Below, piece by piece: positions 1 through 5,999 of a stretch of 7,411 bases of DNA; the first letter of the stretch is position 1, and each line of letters opens with the position of its first letter. The notes beneath the pieces are model-generated. The model ran no database searches and was not told where the DNA came from. It worked only from the letters and a program-made list of their open reading frames with translations. Source of the stretch: an uncultured Oscillospiraceae bacterium (GTDB taxonomy: Bacteria; Bacillota_A; Clostridia; Oscillospirales; Oscillospiraceae); the NCBI GenBank assembly GCA_947631675.1, contig CANRMG010000088.1, positions 1 to 7,411 of the forward strand, in the 5' to 3' direction. The translations under genes were made by a program, and so were the position numbers.

Positions 1-110
1 GCTTCATCCTGGGCACGGCGGCGAAGATGTTCACCATCGCCGGCCCGGTCATCACCTTCGGCCTCACCGCCAGCGTGATCTATGGGCTTATACTGTGCCT
101 GCTGCAATGA
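1..110 (+). CDS. spoVAC: C-terminal fragment of a SpoVA-family membrane protein, probably SpoVAC
   Basis: This is an open frame entering from the left edge; whole codons begin at base 3 and the stop TGA is at 108-110. The 35 visible residues contain GTAAKMFTIAGPVITFG followed by a hydrophobic helix and a short tail ending LLQ. The pattern (G)-A-K-M-F-x-(I/V)-A-G-P-V-(I/L)-x-(Y/F)-G followed by a helix is what I associate from memory with the C-terminus of clostridial SpoVAC. SpoVAC is an inner-membrane protein of the forespore channel that moves dipicolinic acid in sporulation and germination. SpoVAE is a related family but fits less well. No spoVAD follows, which is unusual for a spoVA operon. 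With so little of the protein visible, another membrane family is possible. Confidence 0.5.
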   Translation, partial: FILGTAAKMFTIAGPVITFGLTASVIYGLILCLLQ

Positions 111-137
111 GAGCGGCCCTGGCCGCCGGGAGCACAT

Positions 138-812
138 ATGGACGAAAACGGGATACAACTGGATACAGGCGAGGTGCTGCGCTATCTGGGGGTAAAGGAT
201 GACCCGGATGGTGCGATGGCCCGGGCCGTGAAGGATGAAGCAGACAGTCTCCTCCGCGCCGTCCGGCCCCGGTATGTCTACCGGGTGTTCCCTGTGGAGC
301 GGGGGCCGGCGGGCGTCGTCTTACAGGGCAGCGGCGTCACCATGCCGGGGGATATGGCCGCCTTGCTGCTGGCGGGGTGCCATGAGGCGGCGCTGCTGGC
401 CTGCACCCTGGGAGCCGGCTTTGAGGCCATGCTGCGAGCGGCCCAGGCCCGGGATATGGCCCGGGCGGTGATATTGGATGCCTGCGGCAGCGCCCTGGTG
501 GAGGCGGGCTGCGACCGGGCGGAGCGGGAGCTGAAGGCCCGGTGCCCCGGACAGTATCTCACGGACCGGTTCAGTCCCGGCTACGGCGACCTGCCCCTGG
601 CGGTGCAGGACACTATCTGTACCGTCCTGGACGCCCCCAAGCGGCTGGGGGTCCAGGTCACGGGGAGCCTTTTGATGAACCCAACCAAGTCCGTCACCGC
701 CGTTATCGGTCTGGCGGACGTACCCCAGCCGGCCCGCATACGGGGCTGTACATACTGCGCTCTCGCCGGGAACTGCACCCTTCGCGAAGGAGGAAGAAGC
801 TGTGCTGACTGA
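138..812 (+). CDS. Standalone MetH reactivation (AdoMet-binding) domain protein
   Basis: This 224-residue protein corresponds to the fourth module of cobalamin-dependent methionine synthase (Met_synt_B12 activation domain family). That module binds S-adenosylmethionine and, with a reductant, remethylates cob(II)alamin formed when MetH is accidentally oxidised. The key match is R144-F-S-P-G-Y149-G-D151, which aligns with the R-x-x-P-G-Y AdoMet-binding motif of E. coli MetH. A following P182-T-K-S-V-T segment is also typical. The protein ends in a cysteine cluster, C204-x2-C207-x5-C213-x8-C222, absent from E. coli MetH. ATG 138 is preceded by GGGAG at 128-132. The last 11 nt overlap the start of metH, so the two are probably translationally coupled and act on each other. 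A separate activation-domain gene beside a truncated MetH is known from Thermotoga maritima (TM0268/TM0269). Confidence 0.9.
   Translation: MDENGIQLDTGEVLRYLGVKDDPDGAMARAVKDEADSLLRAVRPRYVYRVFPVERGPAGVVLQGSGVTMPGDMAALLLAGCHEAALLACTLGAGFEAMLRAAQARDMARAVILDACGSALVEAGCDRAERELKARCPGQYLTDRFSPGYGDLPLAVQDTICTVLDAPKRLGVQVTGSLLMNPTKSVTAVIGLADVPQPARIRGCTYCALAGNCTLREGGRSCAD
787..793 (+). promoter_or_regulatory. Ribosome binding site fixing the GTG start of metH
   Basis: AAGGAGG lies 8 nt upstream of GTG at 802, inside the end of the upstream gene. No ATG in this frame is near it, and the homocysteine-domain motif GAMGT begins only 14 residues later. The GTG start is therefore well supported. Confidence 0.85.
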
Positions 813-3165
813 CGCTTGGAAAGAGGATATAGTTCTGCTGGACGGGGCCATGGGCACCGTCCTGCAGAGCAAGGGCCTGCCCCCCGGGGGCAAGCCGGAG
901 CTGCTGGCCCCGACCGACCCGGAACTTCTGCTCTCCGTCCACAGGGAGTACATAGCCGCGGGCAGCCAGATCATCTATGCCAATACCTTCGGCGCCAGCG
1001 CGCCGAAGCTGGCCCGCACCGGTCATACGGTAGAAGAGGTGGTCCCGGCGGCGGTGGCCGTGGCCAGAGAGGCCGCCGGGCAGAACGCGGCCGTGGCGCT
1101 GGACATTGGTCCCCTGGGGGAGCTTCTGGAGCCCATGGGCACCCTCAGCTTTGAGCGGGCGTATGAATATTTCCGCCAGATCGCTGTGGCGGGGGCCGCC
1201 GCGGGGGCGGACCTGGCCGTCATCGAGACCATGACCGACCTCTACGAGGCCAAGGCGGCGCTGCTGGCGGTGAAGGAGAACACGGCTCTTCCCGTATTCG
1301 TCACCATGTCCTTCGAGGAGAGCGGGCGGACCTTTACCGGCTGCACGGTGGCCTCCATGGCCCGGACGCTGGAGGGCCTGGGCGCGGACGCCATCGGCCT
1401 GAACTGCTCGCTGGGGCCGGACCTTCTGGCCCCGCTTTTGAAGGACCTGTGCGAAAACACCCGCCTGCCCGTCATCGCCAAGCCCAACGCGGGCCTGCCC
1501 GACCCGGTGACGGGCCTTTACGACATGGGCCCGGAGGCCTTCGCCGCGGCCCTGGCGCCCTGCCTGGAGGCGGGGGTGACCATCTTCGGCGGCTGCTGCG
1601 GCACTTCTCCGGCGTACATCGAGGCGCTGCGCCGGGCCCTGGCGGGGAAGCGCCCCGCCGCCCGGAAGTATGAGGCCGTGGGCTTCGTCTGCTCCCCTGT
1701 GGCCCCCTGCCGCCTGGACGGGGTGCGCATCATCGGCGAGCGCATCAATCCCACCGGGAAAAAGCGGTTCCAGCAGGCGCTTTTGGAGCATGATTTGGAC
1801 TACATTCTGGACGTGGCGGTGCAGCAGGAGGACGCGGGTGCGGACATCCTGGACGTGAACGTGGGCTATCCCGGCGTGGACGAGGCGGCCTTGCTGCCCG
1901 AGGTGGTGAAGAAACTGCAGAGCGCCGTATCCTTGCCGTTGCAGCTGGATTCCTCCGACCCCGCCGCCCTGGAGGCGGGCCTGCGGGTCTATAACGGCAA
2001 GGCGGCGGTGAACTCCGTGAACGGCGACCGGTTGGTGCTGGCGCGTATATTGCCCATCGTGAAAAAATACGGCGCCAGCGTAGTGGGCCTTACCTTGGAT
2101 AAAGGCGGCATACCGCAGACGGCGGCGGAGCGGGTGGCCATCGCCCGCCGCATCCTGGACGCCGCGCTTTCCTATGGCATCCCCCGGGAGGACGTGTGGA
2201 TCGACTGCCTGACGCTGACGGTGTCGGCCCAGCAGGAGCAGGCCATGGAGACGCTGCGGGCGGTGCGGACCGTGCGGGAGGAACTGGGCCTGCAGGTGGT
2301 GCTGGGGGTGTCCAACATCTCCTTCGGCCTGCCGAACCGCCGTCTCGTCACCCAGAGTTTTCTCACCCAGGCGTTGGGCGCGGGGCTGACCCTGCCCATC
2401 CTGAATCCCGGCCAGCGGGAGATGATGGATGCGGTGGCGGCCTTCCGGGTGCTGTCCGGGGAGGACCGGGAGAGCCAGGCCTATATCGCCCGCTTCGCTG
2501 ACGCGCCTGCGCAGGCAGCCACGCCGGCGGCTGCCGGCTCCCTCACGCTGGAGGACGCCGTCGTCCGGGGCCTGAAGACCGATGCGGCGCGGCTTGCGGC
2601 CGCGGCATTGGAAGCGGGGGAGGAGCCATTGGCCCTGGTGGAGGGGCGGCTCATCCCGGCGCTGGATAAAATAGGCGAGGACTATGAGCGGGGGACGGCG
2701 TTCCTGCCCCAGCTTCTGAGCGCCGCCGGGGCGGCCCAGGCCGTGTTCGAGGTCATCAAGACCGCCATCGCCCAAAAGGGCGGCCAGAGCGTGAAGCGGG
2801 GCCGGCTGGTGCTGGCCACGGTCCAGGGGGACATCCACGACATCGGCAAGAACATCGTCAGGACCGTGCTGGAAAATTACGGCTACGAGACCATCGACCT
2901 GGGCCGGGACGTGCCGCCGCAGGTCATCGCCGACACGGTCCAAAGAGAGCATGTCCGCCTGGTGGGGCTGTCCGCCCTCATGACCACCACCCTCCCGGCC
3001 ATGGAGGAGACCATACGCCTTCTCCAAAGCCTGCCGGAGCCCCCGGCGGTGGTGGTGGGCGGCGCGGTGGTCACGCCGGAGTACGCCGAAAAAATCGGCG
3101 CGGACTACTACGCCAAGGACGCCCGACAGTCCGTAGAGGCGGCCCGGGCGGTGTTCGGCGCATGA
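802..3165 (+). CDS. metH: Cobalamin-dependent methionine synthase lacking the reactivation domain
   Basis: This enzyme transfers a methyl group from 5-methyl-tetrahydrofolate to homocysteine through methylcobalamin, making methionine and tetrahydrofolate in the cytoplasm. The 787 residues hold, in order, four parts. The homocysteine-binding barrel (about 5-285) has GAMGT at 15-19, NTFGAS at 61-66 and the three expected zinc ligands C202, C265 and C266 (GGCCGT). The pterin-binding barrel (about 305-560) has IGERINPTGK at 311-320, DVN at 351-353 and GVSNISFGLP at 502-511. The helical cobalamin cap (about 580-660) has FLPQLLSAA. The B12-binding Rossmann domain (about 665-787) has the D677-x-H679-x-x-G682 motif, with H679 as the lower cobalt ligand, then S724 and GGAVV at 753-757. 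E. coli MetH is about 1,227 residues; the missing C-terminal module is the gene just upstream. GTG start, TGA at 3163-3165, then a terminator. I see no frameshift or missing catalytic residue. Confidence 0.97.
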   Translation: MLTDAWKEDIVLLDGAMGTVLQSKGLPPGGKPELLAPTDPELLLSVHREYIAAGSQIIYANTFGASAPKLARTGHTVEEVVPAAVAVAREAAGQNAAVALDIGPLGELLEPMGTLSFERAYEYFRQIAVAGAAAGADLAVIETMTDLYEAKAALLAVKENTALPVFVTMSFEESGRTFTGCTVASMARTLEGLGADAIGLNCSLGPDLLAPLLKDLCENTRLPVIAKPNAGLPDPVTGLYDMGPEAFAAALAPCLEAGVTIFGGCCGTSPAYIEALRRALAGKRPAARKYEAVGFVCSPVAPCRLDGVRIIGERINPTGKKRFQQALLEHDLDYILDVAVQQEDAGADILDVNVGYPGVDEAALLPEVVKKLQSAVSLPLQLDSSDPAALEAGLRVYNGKAAVNSVNGDRLVLARILPIVKKYGASVVGLTLDKGGIPQTAAERVAIARRILDAALSYGIPREDVWIDCLTLTVSAQQEQAMETLRAVRTVREELGLQVVLGVSNISFGLPNRRLVTQSFLTQALGAGLTLPILNPGQREMMDAVAAFRVLSGEDRESQAYIARFADAPAQAATPAAAGSLTLEDAVVRGLKTDAARLAAAALEAGEEPLALVEGRLIPALDKIGEDYERGTAFLPQLLSAAGAAQAVFEVIKTAIAQKGGQSVKRGRLVLATVQGDIHDIGKNIVRTVLENYGYETIDLGRDVPPQVIADTVQREHVRLVGLSALMTTTLPAMEETIRLLQSLPEPPAVVVGGAVVTPEYAEKIGADYYAKDARQSVEAARAVFGA

Positions 3166-3180
3166 AGCACGATACAAAGC

Positions 3181-3215
3181 AAAACCGCGTGACGGACTTA
3201 CCGTCACGCGGTTTT
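3181..3215. terminator. Bidirectional intrinsic terminator between metH and metF
   Basis: A perfect 15-bp stem has left arm 3181-3195 (AAAACCGCGTGACGG), loop ACTTA at 3196-3200 and right arm 3201-3215. The A4 and T4 ends supply a U-tract on either strand. It lies 15 nt after the metH stop and 15 nt beyond the metF stop, so it can end both converging transcripts. Confidence 0.93.
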
Positions 3216-3230
3216 ATTCTGCCTTGATGT

Positions 3231-4106
3231 TTATTCGTGCTTCGTAAACAGGCCGCTGCGCCGGAGTATCTCGTCCACGGCGGCGGACTGGTTCAGGGCG
3301 TAGATGTGCAAGTCGTTCACACCAAGGGCGATGTACTCATGGAGCTGCTCTACTGTATAATCTATCCCCGCGTCCCGAAAGCCCTCCGGGTCGTCGTAGT
3401 ATTTGGAGATGTGGCGGGCAAGCTTCCGGGGGATGGCGCAGCCGTTCATGGAAAGGCAGTGGCGGATGCACTTGTCCTTATCCAGCACGGGCATGACGCC
3501 CACCGCCACCGGCAGCGTGACGCCCGCGGCCCGAATCTCCTCCATCCAGCGGGCGAAGCGGTCCATGTCGTAGGTGAGCTGGGTCACGATAAAGTTAGCC
3601 CCTGCGTCCTGCTTTTGTTTCAAAAACGCCGTGTCGGTGGCCAGGTCCGGCGAGAGGATGTGCCCCTCGGGGATACCGGAGCAGGCGATGGTGATCCCGT
3701 CCCCAAAGCGCTGACGCATATAGCGGATGAGGCCGTCCGCATGGTCGAAGTCCCCGTGGGTGGCGTTCTCGCCGGGGACGAAATCGCCCCGCAGGGCGAG
3801 AAAGTGGTCCACGCCTATGGCGCGGTAGGCCTCCATGTCGGCGTCTATGTCTGCCCGGGTGTGGTGGATGCAGGTGTAGTGGCTGACGGGCGTAGTCCGG
3901 CCGGAATCGGCCATGGCCTTGCATATCTCCAAGTTGTAGCCCTTGTCGGAGCCGCCCGCGCCGTAGGTGCAGCTGATCCAGTCGGGGCTCCACTTATACA
4001 AATCTTTCAGCACTGCCTTCAGCTTTCCCATGCCTGCCTCCGTCTTGGGCGGGAACACCTCAAAGGACAGGGTGGTGGCCTTTTTCATCTTTTCCGCGAT
4101 GTTCAT
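3231..4106 (-). CDS. metF: 5,10-methylenetetrahydrofolate reductase
   Basis: This is a 291-residue FAD-dependent TIM-barrel enzyme, close to the usual 290-300 residues of bacterial MetF. It reduces 5,10-methylene-tetrahydrofolate to 5-methyl-tetrahydrofolate, the methyl donor for the MetH encoded next door. Visible family marks are SFEVFPPKT at 14-22, with E16 matching catalytic Glu28 of E. coli MetF. Others are TYGAGG at 47-52, LRGD at 105-108 with D108 matching Asp120, TQLTYD at 175-180 with Q176 matching Gln183, IPRKL at 225-229 and the closing HIYALNQ at 267-273. The start ATG (complement of 4104-4106) has GAGAGG 8 nt upstream and its own sigma-A-like promoter. The gene converges on metH rather than sharing its operon. 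No metV, the zinc-binding partner seen beside metF in many acetogens, is adjacent. The electron donor (NADH, ferredoxin or other) cannot be read from the sequence. Confidence 0.96.
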   Translation of the reverse strand: MNIAEKMKKATTLSFEVFPPKTEAGMGKLKAVLKDLYKWSPDWISCTYGAGGSDKGYNLEICKAMADSGRTTPVSHYTCIHHTRADIDADMEAYRAIGVDHFLALRGDFVPGENATHGDFDHADGLIRYMRQRFGDGITIACSGIPEGHILSPDLATDTAFLKQKQDAGANFIVTQLTYDMDRFARWMEEIRAAGVTLPVAVGVMPVLDKDKCIRHCLSMNGCAIPRKLARHISKYYDDPEGFRDAGIDYTVEQLHEYIALGVNDLHIYALNQSAAVDEILRRSGLFTKHE

Positions 4107-4141
4107 GGATATATCCTCTCTTTTTGGGAGTCGGTGTGTCC

Positions 4142-4170
4142 AGTATATACTGAAACGGCGGCCGGTTCAA
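4142..4170 (-). promoter_or_regulatory. metF promoter
   Basis: Read on the minus strand, -35 TTGAAC (complement of 4165-4170), a 17-nt spacer and -10 TATACT (complement of 4142-4147) form a good sigma-A-type promoter. The predicted transcript start near 4135 leaves a leader of only about 30 nt before the metF ATG, too short for a riboswitch. The perfect palindrome CAGTATATACTG (4141-4152) covers the -10 and is a candidate operator. Confidence 0.75.
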
Positions 4171-4199
4171 CGAAAATACGAATTTTTTGAAATAATACC

Positions 4200-4228
4200 T
4201 TGACAGGTGAGGTATATCGTGTTATTAT
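4200..4228 (+). promoter_or_regulatory. padR operon promoter
   Basis: A consensus -35 TTGACA (4200-4205), a 17-nt spacer and -10 TATTAT (4223-4228) make a very strong sigma-A-type promoter, with an expected start near 4235. It stands back to back with the metF promoter; the two -35 boxes are about 30 bp apart, separated by an A/T-rich tract (4171-4199). A promoter this strong in front of a repressor gene suggests that it is normally held down, probably by PadR itself. Confidence 0.85.
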
Positions 4229-4240
4229 GATCCTGCGAGA

Positions 4241-4259
4241 TACATCGCAAGGCGAAGTA
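4241..4259 (+). promoter_or_regulatory. Candidate PadR operator in the padR leader
   Basis: TACATCGC (4241-4248), AAG, GCGAAGTA (4252-4259) form an inverted repeat with 7 of 8 positions matching, just downstream of the predicted transcript start. A second, looser inverted repeat (GTATATC 4212-4218 and GAGATAC 4237-4243, 6 of 7) straddles the -10. Autoregulation is common for PadR repressors, so either could be the binding site, but I see no exact match to a published PadR box. Confidence 0.4.
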
Positions 4260-4287
4260 CATTACAAGACGAAGGGAGGCGCTGCGT

Positions 4288-4626
4288 ATGGCCATATCCG
4301 CGGACATCCTGCGGGGACACACGGAGGCGATCATCCTGGCCCAGCTCATGGCCGGGGACAGCTACGGCTATGCCATCAACAAGAACGTGACGGAGCGCAC
4401 CGGCGGGGCCTATGGCTTCAAGGAGGCCACCCTCTACACCGCCTTCAAGCGCCTGGAGCAGAATGGGCTCATCACCTCCTACTGGGGGGAGGACGGCCCC
4501 GGCGCCCGGCGGCGGTATTACGCCATCACCCCGGAGGGCATGGCGAGGCTGGCGGCGGACCGGCGGGAGTGGAACGAGACGAAGAGCGTGCTGGACGCGC
4601 TCATGACATGGAAGGAGGAACCGTGA
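4288..4626 (+). CDS. PadR-family transcriptional regulator
   Basis: This 112-residue winged-helix repressor belongs to the short PadR type (one C-terminal dimerisation helix). The wing region shows the usual features: YGYAI at 26-30, the recognition helix EATLYTAFKRLEQNGL at 46-61, and the basic wing RRRYYAITPEG at 74-84. Residues 85-108 form the predicted dimer helix. ATG 4288 follows AAGGGAGG (4272-4279) by 8 nt. The stop TGA (4624-4626) shares its A with the next gene's ATG, so the regulator and the HAAS-SGD protein are translationally coupled and probably work together. PadR genes of this type commonly sit beside HAAS/DUF1700 or DUF4097 genes and respond to envelope stress, antimicrobial peptides or drugs. 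The effector here is unknown, and autorepression is likely. Confidence 0.93.
   Translation: MAISADILRGHTEAIILAQLMAGDSYGYAINKNVTERTGGAYGFKEATLYTAFKRLEQNGLITSYWGEDGPGARRRYYAITPEGMARLAADRREWNETKSVLDALMTWKEEP
4612..4618 (+). promoter_or_regulatory. Ribosome binding site fixing the start of the HAAS-SGD gene
   Basis: AAGGAGG ends 7 nt before ATG 4626. The in-frame GTG at 4623 would be only 4 nt away, so the ATG is preferred. The reading frame stays open upstream to 4200, but that part overlaps padR and lacks its own site. Confidence 0.8.
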
Positions 4627-5945
4627 TGGAGGACATCAAGCGCCAATTTGCCAATGAGATCGCGGCCCGCCTCTCCGGCGCCCCGGAGAGCGACGCGAAA
4701 GCCGATATGATCGAGGAGCTGGCGGAGAACCTGGCCAGCCGCTTCGACGACATGACCTCCGGTGGTATGGGCGAAGGGGAGGCCTTCGCCCGGGCTCTGG
4801 AGGAGCTGGGCGACACGGAGGAGCTGACGGCGTACCTGAACAGCCTGGGCCCGGACGAGCCCCTGCCCGGGGCCGAGGTGCTGGACGGCCTGGACGAACT
4901 GGTCAAGGCCGCCGGAGAGCTGGGCGCCGCCGGCGTGGAGGCGGGGAAGAAGGCCGTGGACATCGCGGGCCAGTTCCTCAAAAGCGACGCGGTGCGCTCC
5001 GCCGCGGCGGAGGGCAAGAGCGCCCTGCGCAAAATGAGCGAGCTCATTAAAACGCTCACGGGGACGGATATATCCGGTATGGATGAGGTCACTATCACCA
5101 TCGATATCGACGACGACGGCAACATCACCGGCAGGGCCGACGATACGGGGGAGGGCAGGTCCATCCCCTCCCAGGGGCTCACGGGGCTTTCCGTGGACGT
5201 GCCCGGAGACGTGAAGATATTGGTGGACGCCCGGCCCGACGGTCCCGTTCAGATCGAGGGGGACATGGAAAAGCTGGATGTGTTCACGGCCCCGGACGGG
5301 ACACTGACCGTGCGGAAAAAGCCCACTGCCAGCAGCCAGTTCCTCTCCCTGCGGGGTATGTCCTGGGCGGAGGTGTCGATAACGGTCCCGGCCCGGCGGT
5401 GGGAGCGCGTGCGCATATCCACCGTCAGCGGGGACGTGGACCTGGACGGCGGCCTGGAGCTGGGCGAGCTCGCGGTCCACACCGCCAGCGGCGATGTGGA
5501 GTGCCGGGTGTCAGCCTGCGACAAGGCCTCCTTCGCCACCGCCAGCGGCGACATAGAGGCCCGGGGCAATTTCGTGTCCCTCCGGGCGGAGACGGCCAGC
5601 GGGGACGTGGACCTGGACGGGCCCCTGGGCGAGGTGACTATCTCCACCGCCAGCGGGGACATAGAGCTCAGCGGCTCCGCAGCCCGGGTGAAGGCCGGGA
5701 GCATGAGCGGCGACATATGCCTTAAGAGCATGACCCAGCCCCAGGCCATGGCCCTGAGTTCCAAGAGCGGGGACGTCCAGGCCCATATCCCAGCCACGGG
5801 CCCCTTCAAAGCCGACCTCCGCTCCGTCAGCGGGGAGACGGATATGGCGGATTTTGCCTCCTGGCCCGGGGGCGGCGACGGCGGCCAGGTGCCCCGGTAC
5901 ACTCTCAGCAGCGTCAGCGGCGACGTGGCGCTGAAAAAGTACTGA
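4626..5945 (+). CDS. HAAS/DUF1700-like domain fused to a DUF4097-type SGD-repeat solenoid
   Basis: This is a 439-residue protein of unknown exact function, the expected partner of the upstream PadR. Residues 1-72 are a small helical domain (MIEELAENLASRF, then ALEELGDTEELTAYL) resembling the HAAS/DUF1700 signalling domain that accompanies PadR genes. Residues 80-150 are Ala-rich amphipathic helices. Residues 151-260 are short beta strands with acidic turns. Residues 266-439 carry nine S-G-D/E repeats at serines 268, 288, 307, 325, 343, 361, 381, 402 and 431, typical of the DUF4097/YvlB/LiaG-like beta-solenoid. I see no signal peptide, lipobox or membrane helix, so it should be cytoplasmic or bound to the membrane surface. 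Related Bacillus genes belong to cell-envelope stress regulons; a role in that response is an inference. A terminator follows directly, closing a two-gene operon. Confidence 0.88.
   Translation: MEDIKRQFANEIAARLSGAPESDAKADMIEELAENLASRFDDMTSGGMGEGEAFARALEELGDTEELTAYLNSLGPDEPLPGAEVLDGLDELVKAAGELGAAGVEAGKKAVDIAGQFLKSDAVRSAAAEGKSALRKMSELIKTLTGTDISGMDEVTITIDIDDDGNITGRADDTGEGRSIPSQGLTGLSVDVPGDVKILVDARPDGPVQIEGDMEKLDVFTAPDGTLTVRKKPTASSQFLSLRGMSWAEVSITVPARRWERVRISTVSGDVDLDGGLELGELAVHTASGDVECRVSACDKASFATASGDIEARGNFVSLRAETASGDVDLDGPLGEVTISTASGDIELSGSAARVKAGSMSGDICLKSMTQPQAMALSSKSGDVQAHIPATGPFKADLRSVSGETDMADFASWPGGGDGGQVPRYTLSSVSGDVALKKY
5421..5942 (+). repeat. Nine tandem SGD coding repeats
   Basis: The coding DNA repeats a core close to ACCGCCAGCGGCGAC every 54-63 bases; the last interval is 87 bases. 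Each unit encodes one presumed solenoid rung, (T/S)-x-S-G-(D/E)-(V/I). Units 1 and 4 share an identical 24-base stretch (5426-5449 and 5597-5620), 171 bases or 57 codons apart. The repeat is protein-coding, not a mobile or intergenic element. Confidence 0.85.
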
Positions 5946-5958
5946 CGCGCAAAAACAA

Positions 5959-5989
5959 AAAGGACCGGTGCGGTTGGCACCGGTCCTTT
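5959..5989. terminator. Bidirectional intrinsic terminator between the HAAS-SGD gene and the lipoprotein gene
   Basis: Perfect 13-bp stem: AAAGGACCGGTGC (5959-5971), loop GGTTG, complement 5977-5989. A further A-rich tract to the left helps minus-strand termination. It lies 13 nt after the plus-strand stop and 10 nt beyond the minus-strand stop, serving both converging genes. Confidence 0.92.
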
Positions 5990-5999
5990 ATCTGTCTGC

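Noticed and set aside
113..126. Perfect GCGGCC-CT-GGCCGC inverted repeat as a terminator
   Set aside because: The loop is only 2 nt (4 nt if the inner pair opens), there is no U-tract, and it abuts a ribosome site. It is more likely chance in GC-rich DNA.
703..3207. An 834-codon open frame on the minus strand opposite metH
   Set aside because: It is a shadow of metH in GC-rich DNA. Its translation is Arg/Gly/His-rich low-complexity without any family motif, it runs through the terminator, and it has no convincing ribosome site. The plus strand holds a complete, motif-perfect enzyme.
3237..4190. A 317-codon open frame on the plus strand opposite metF
   Set aside because: It is the mirror frame of metF with a Val/Gly/His-rich translation and no motif; it also spans the metF promoter.
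4200..4625. Upstream in-frame extension of the HAAS-SGD gene back to 4200
   Set aside because: This stretch covers the padR promoter, leader and the padR gene in another frame, and its translation is unlike any domain. The AAGGAGG at 4612-4618 places the start at 4626.
5421..5942. CRISPR-like or noncoding tandem repeat
   Set aside because: The period is in multiples of three, units diverge mainly while keeping the SGD peptide, and the reading frame runs straight through. It is a coding solenoid repeat.
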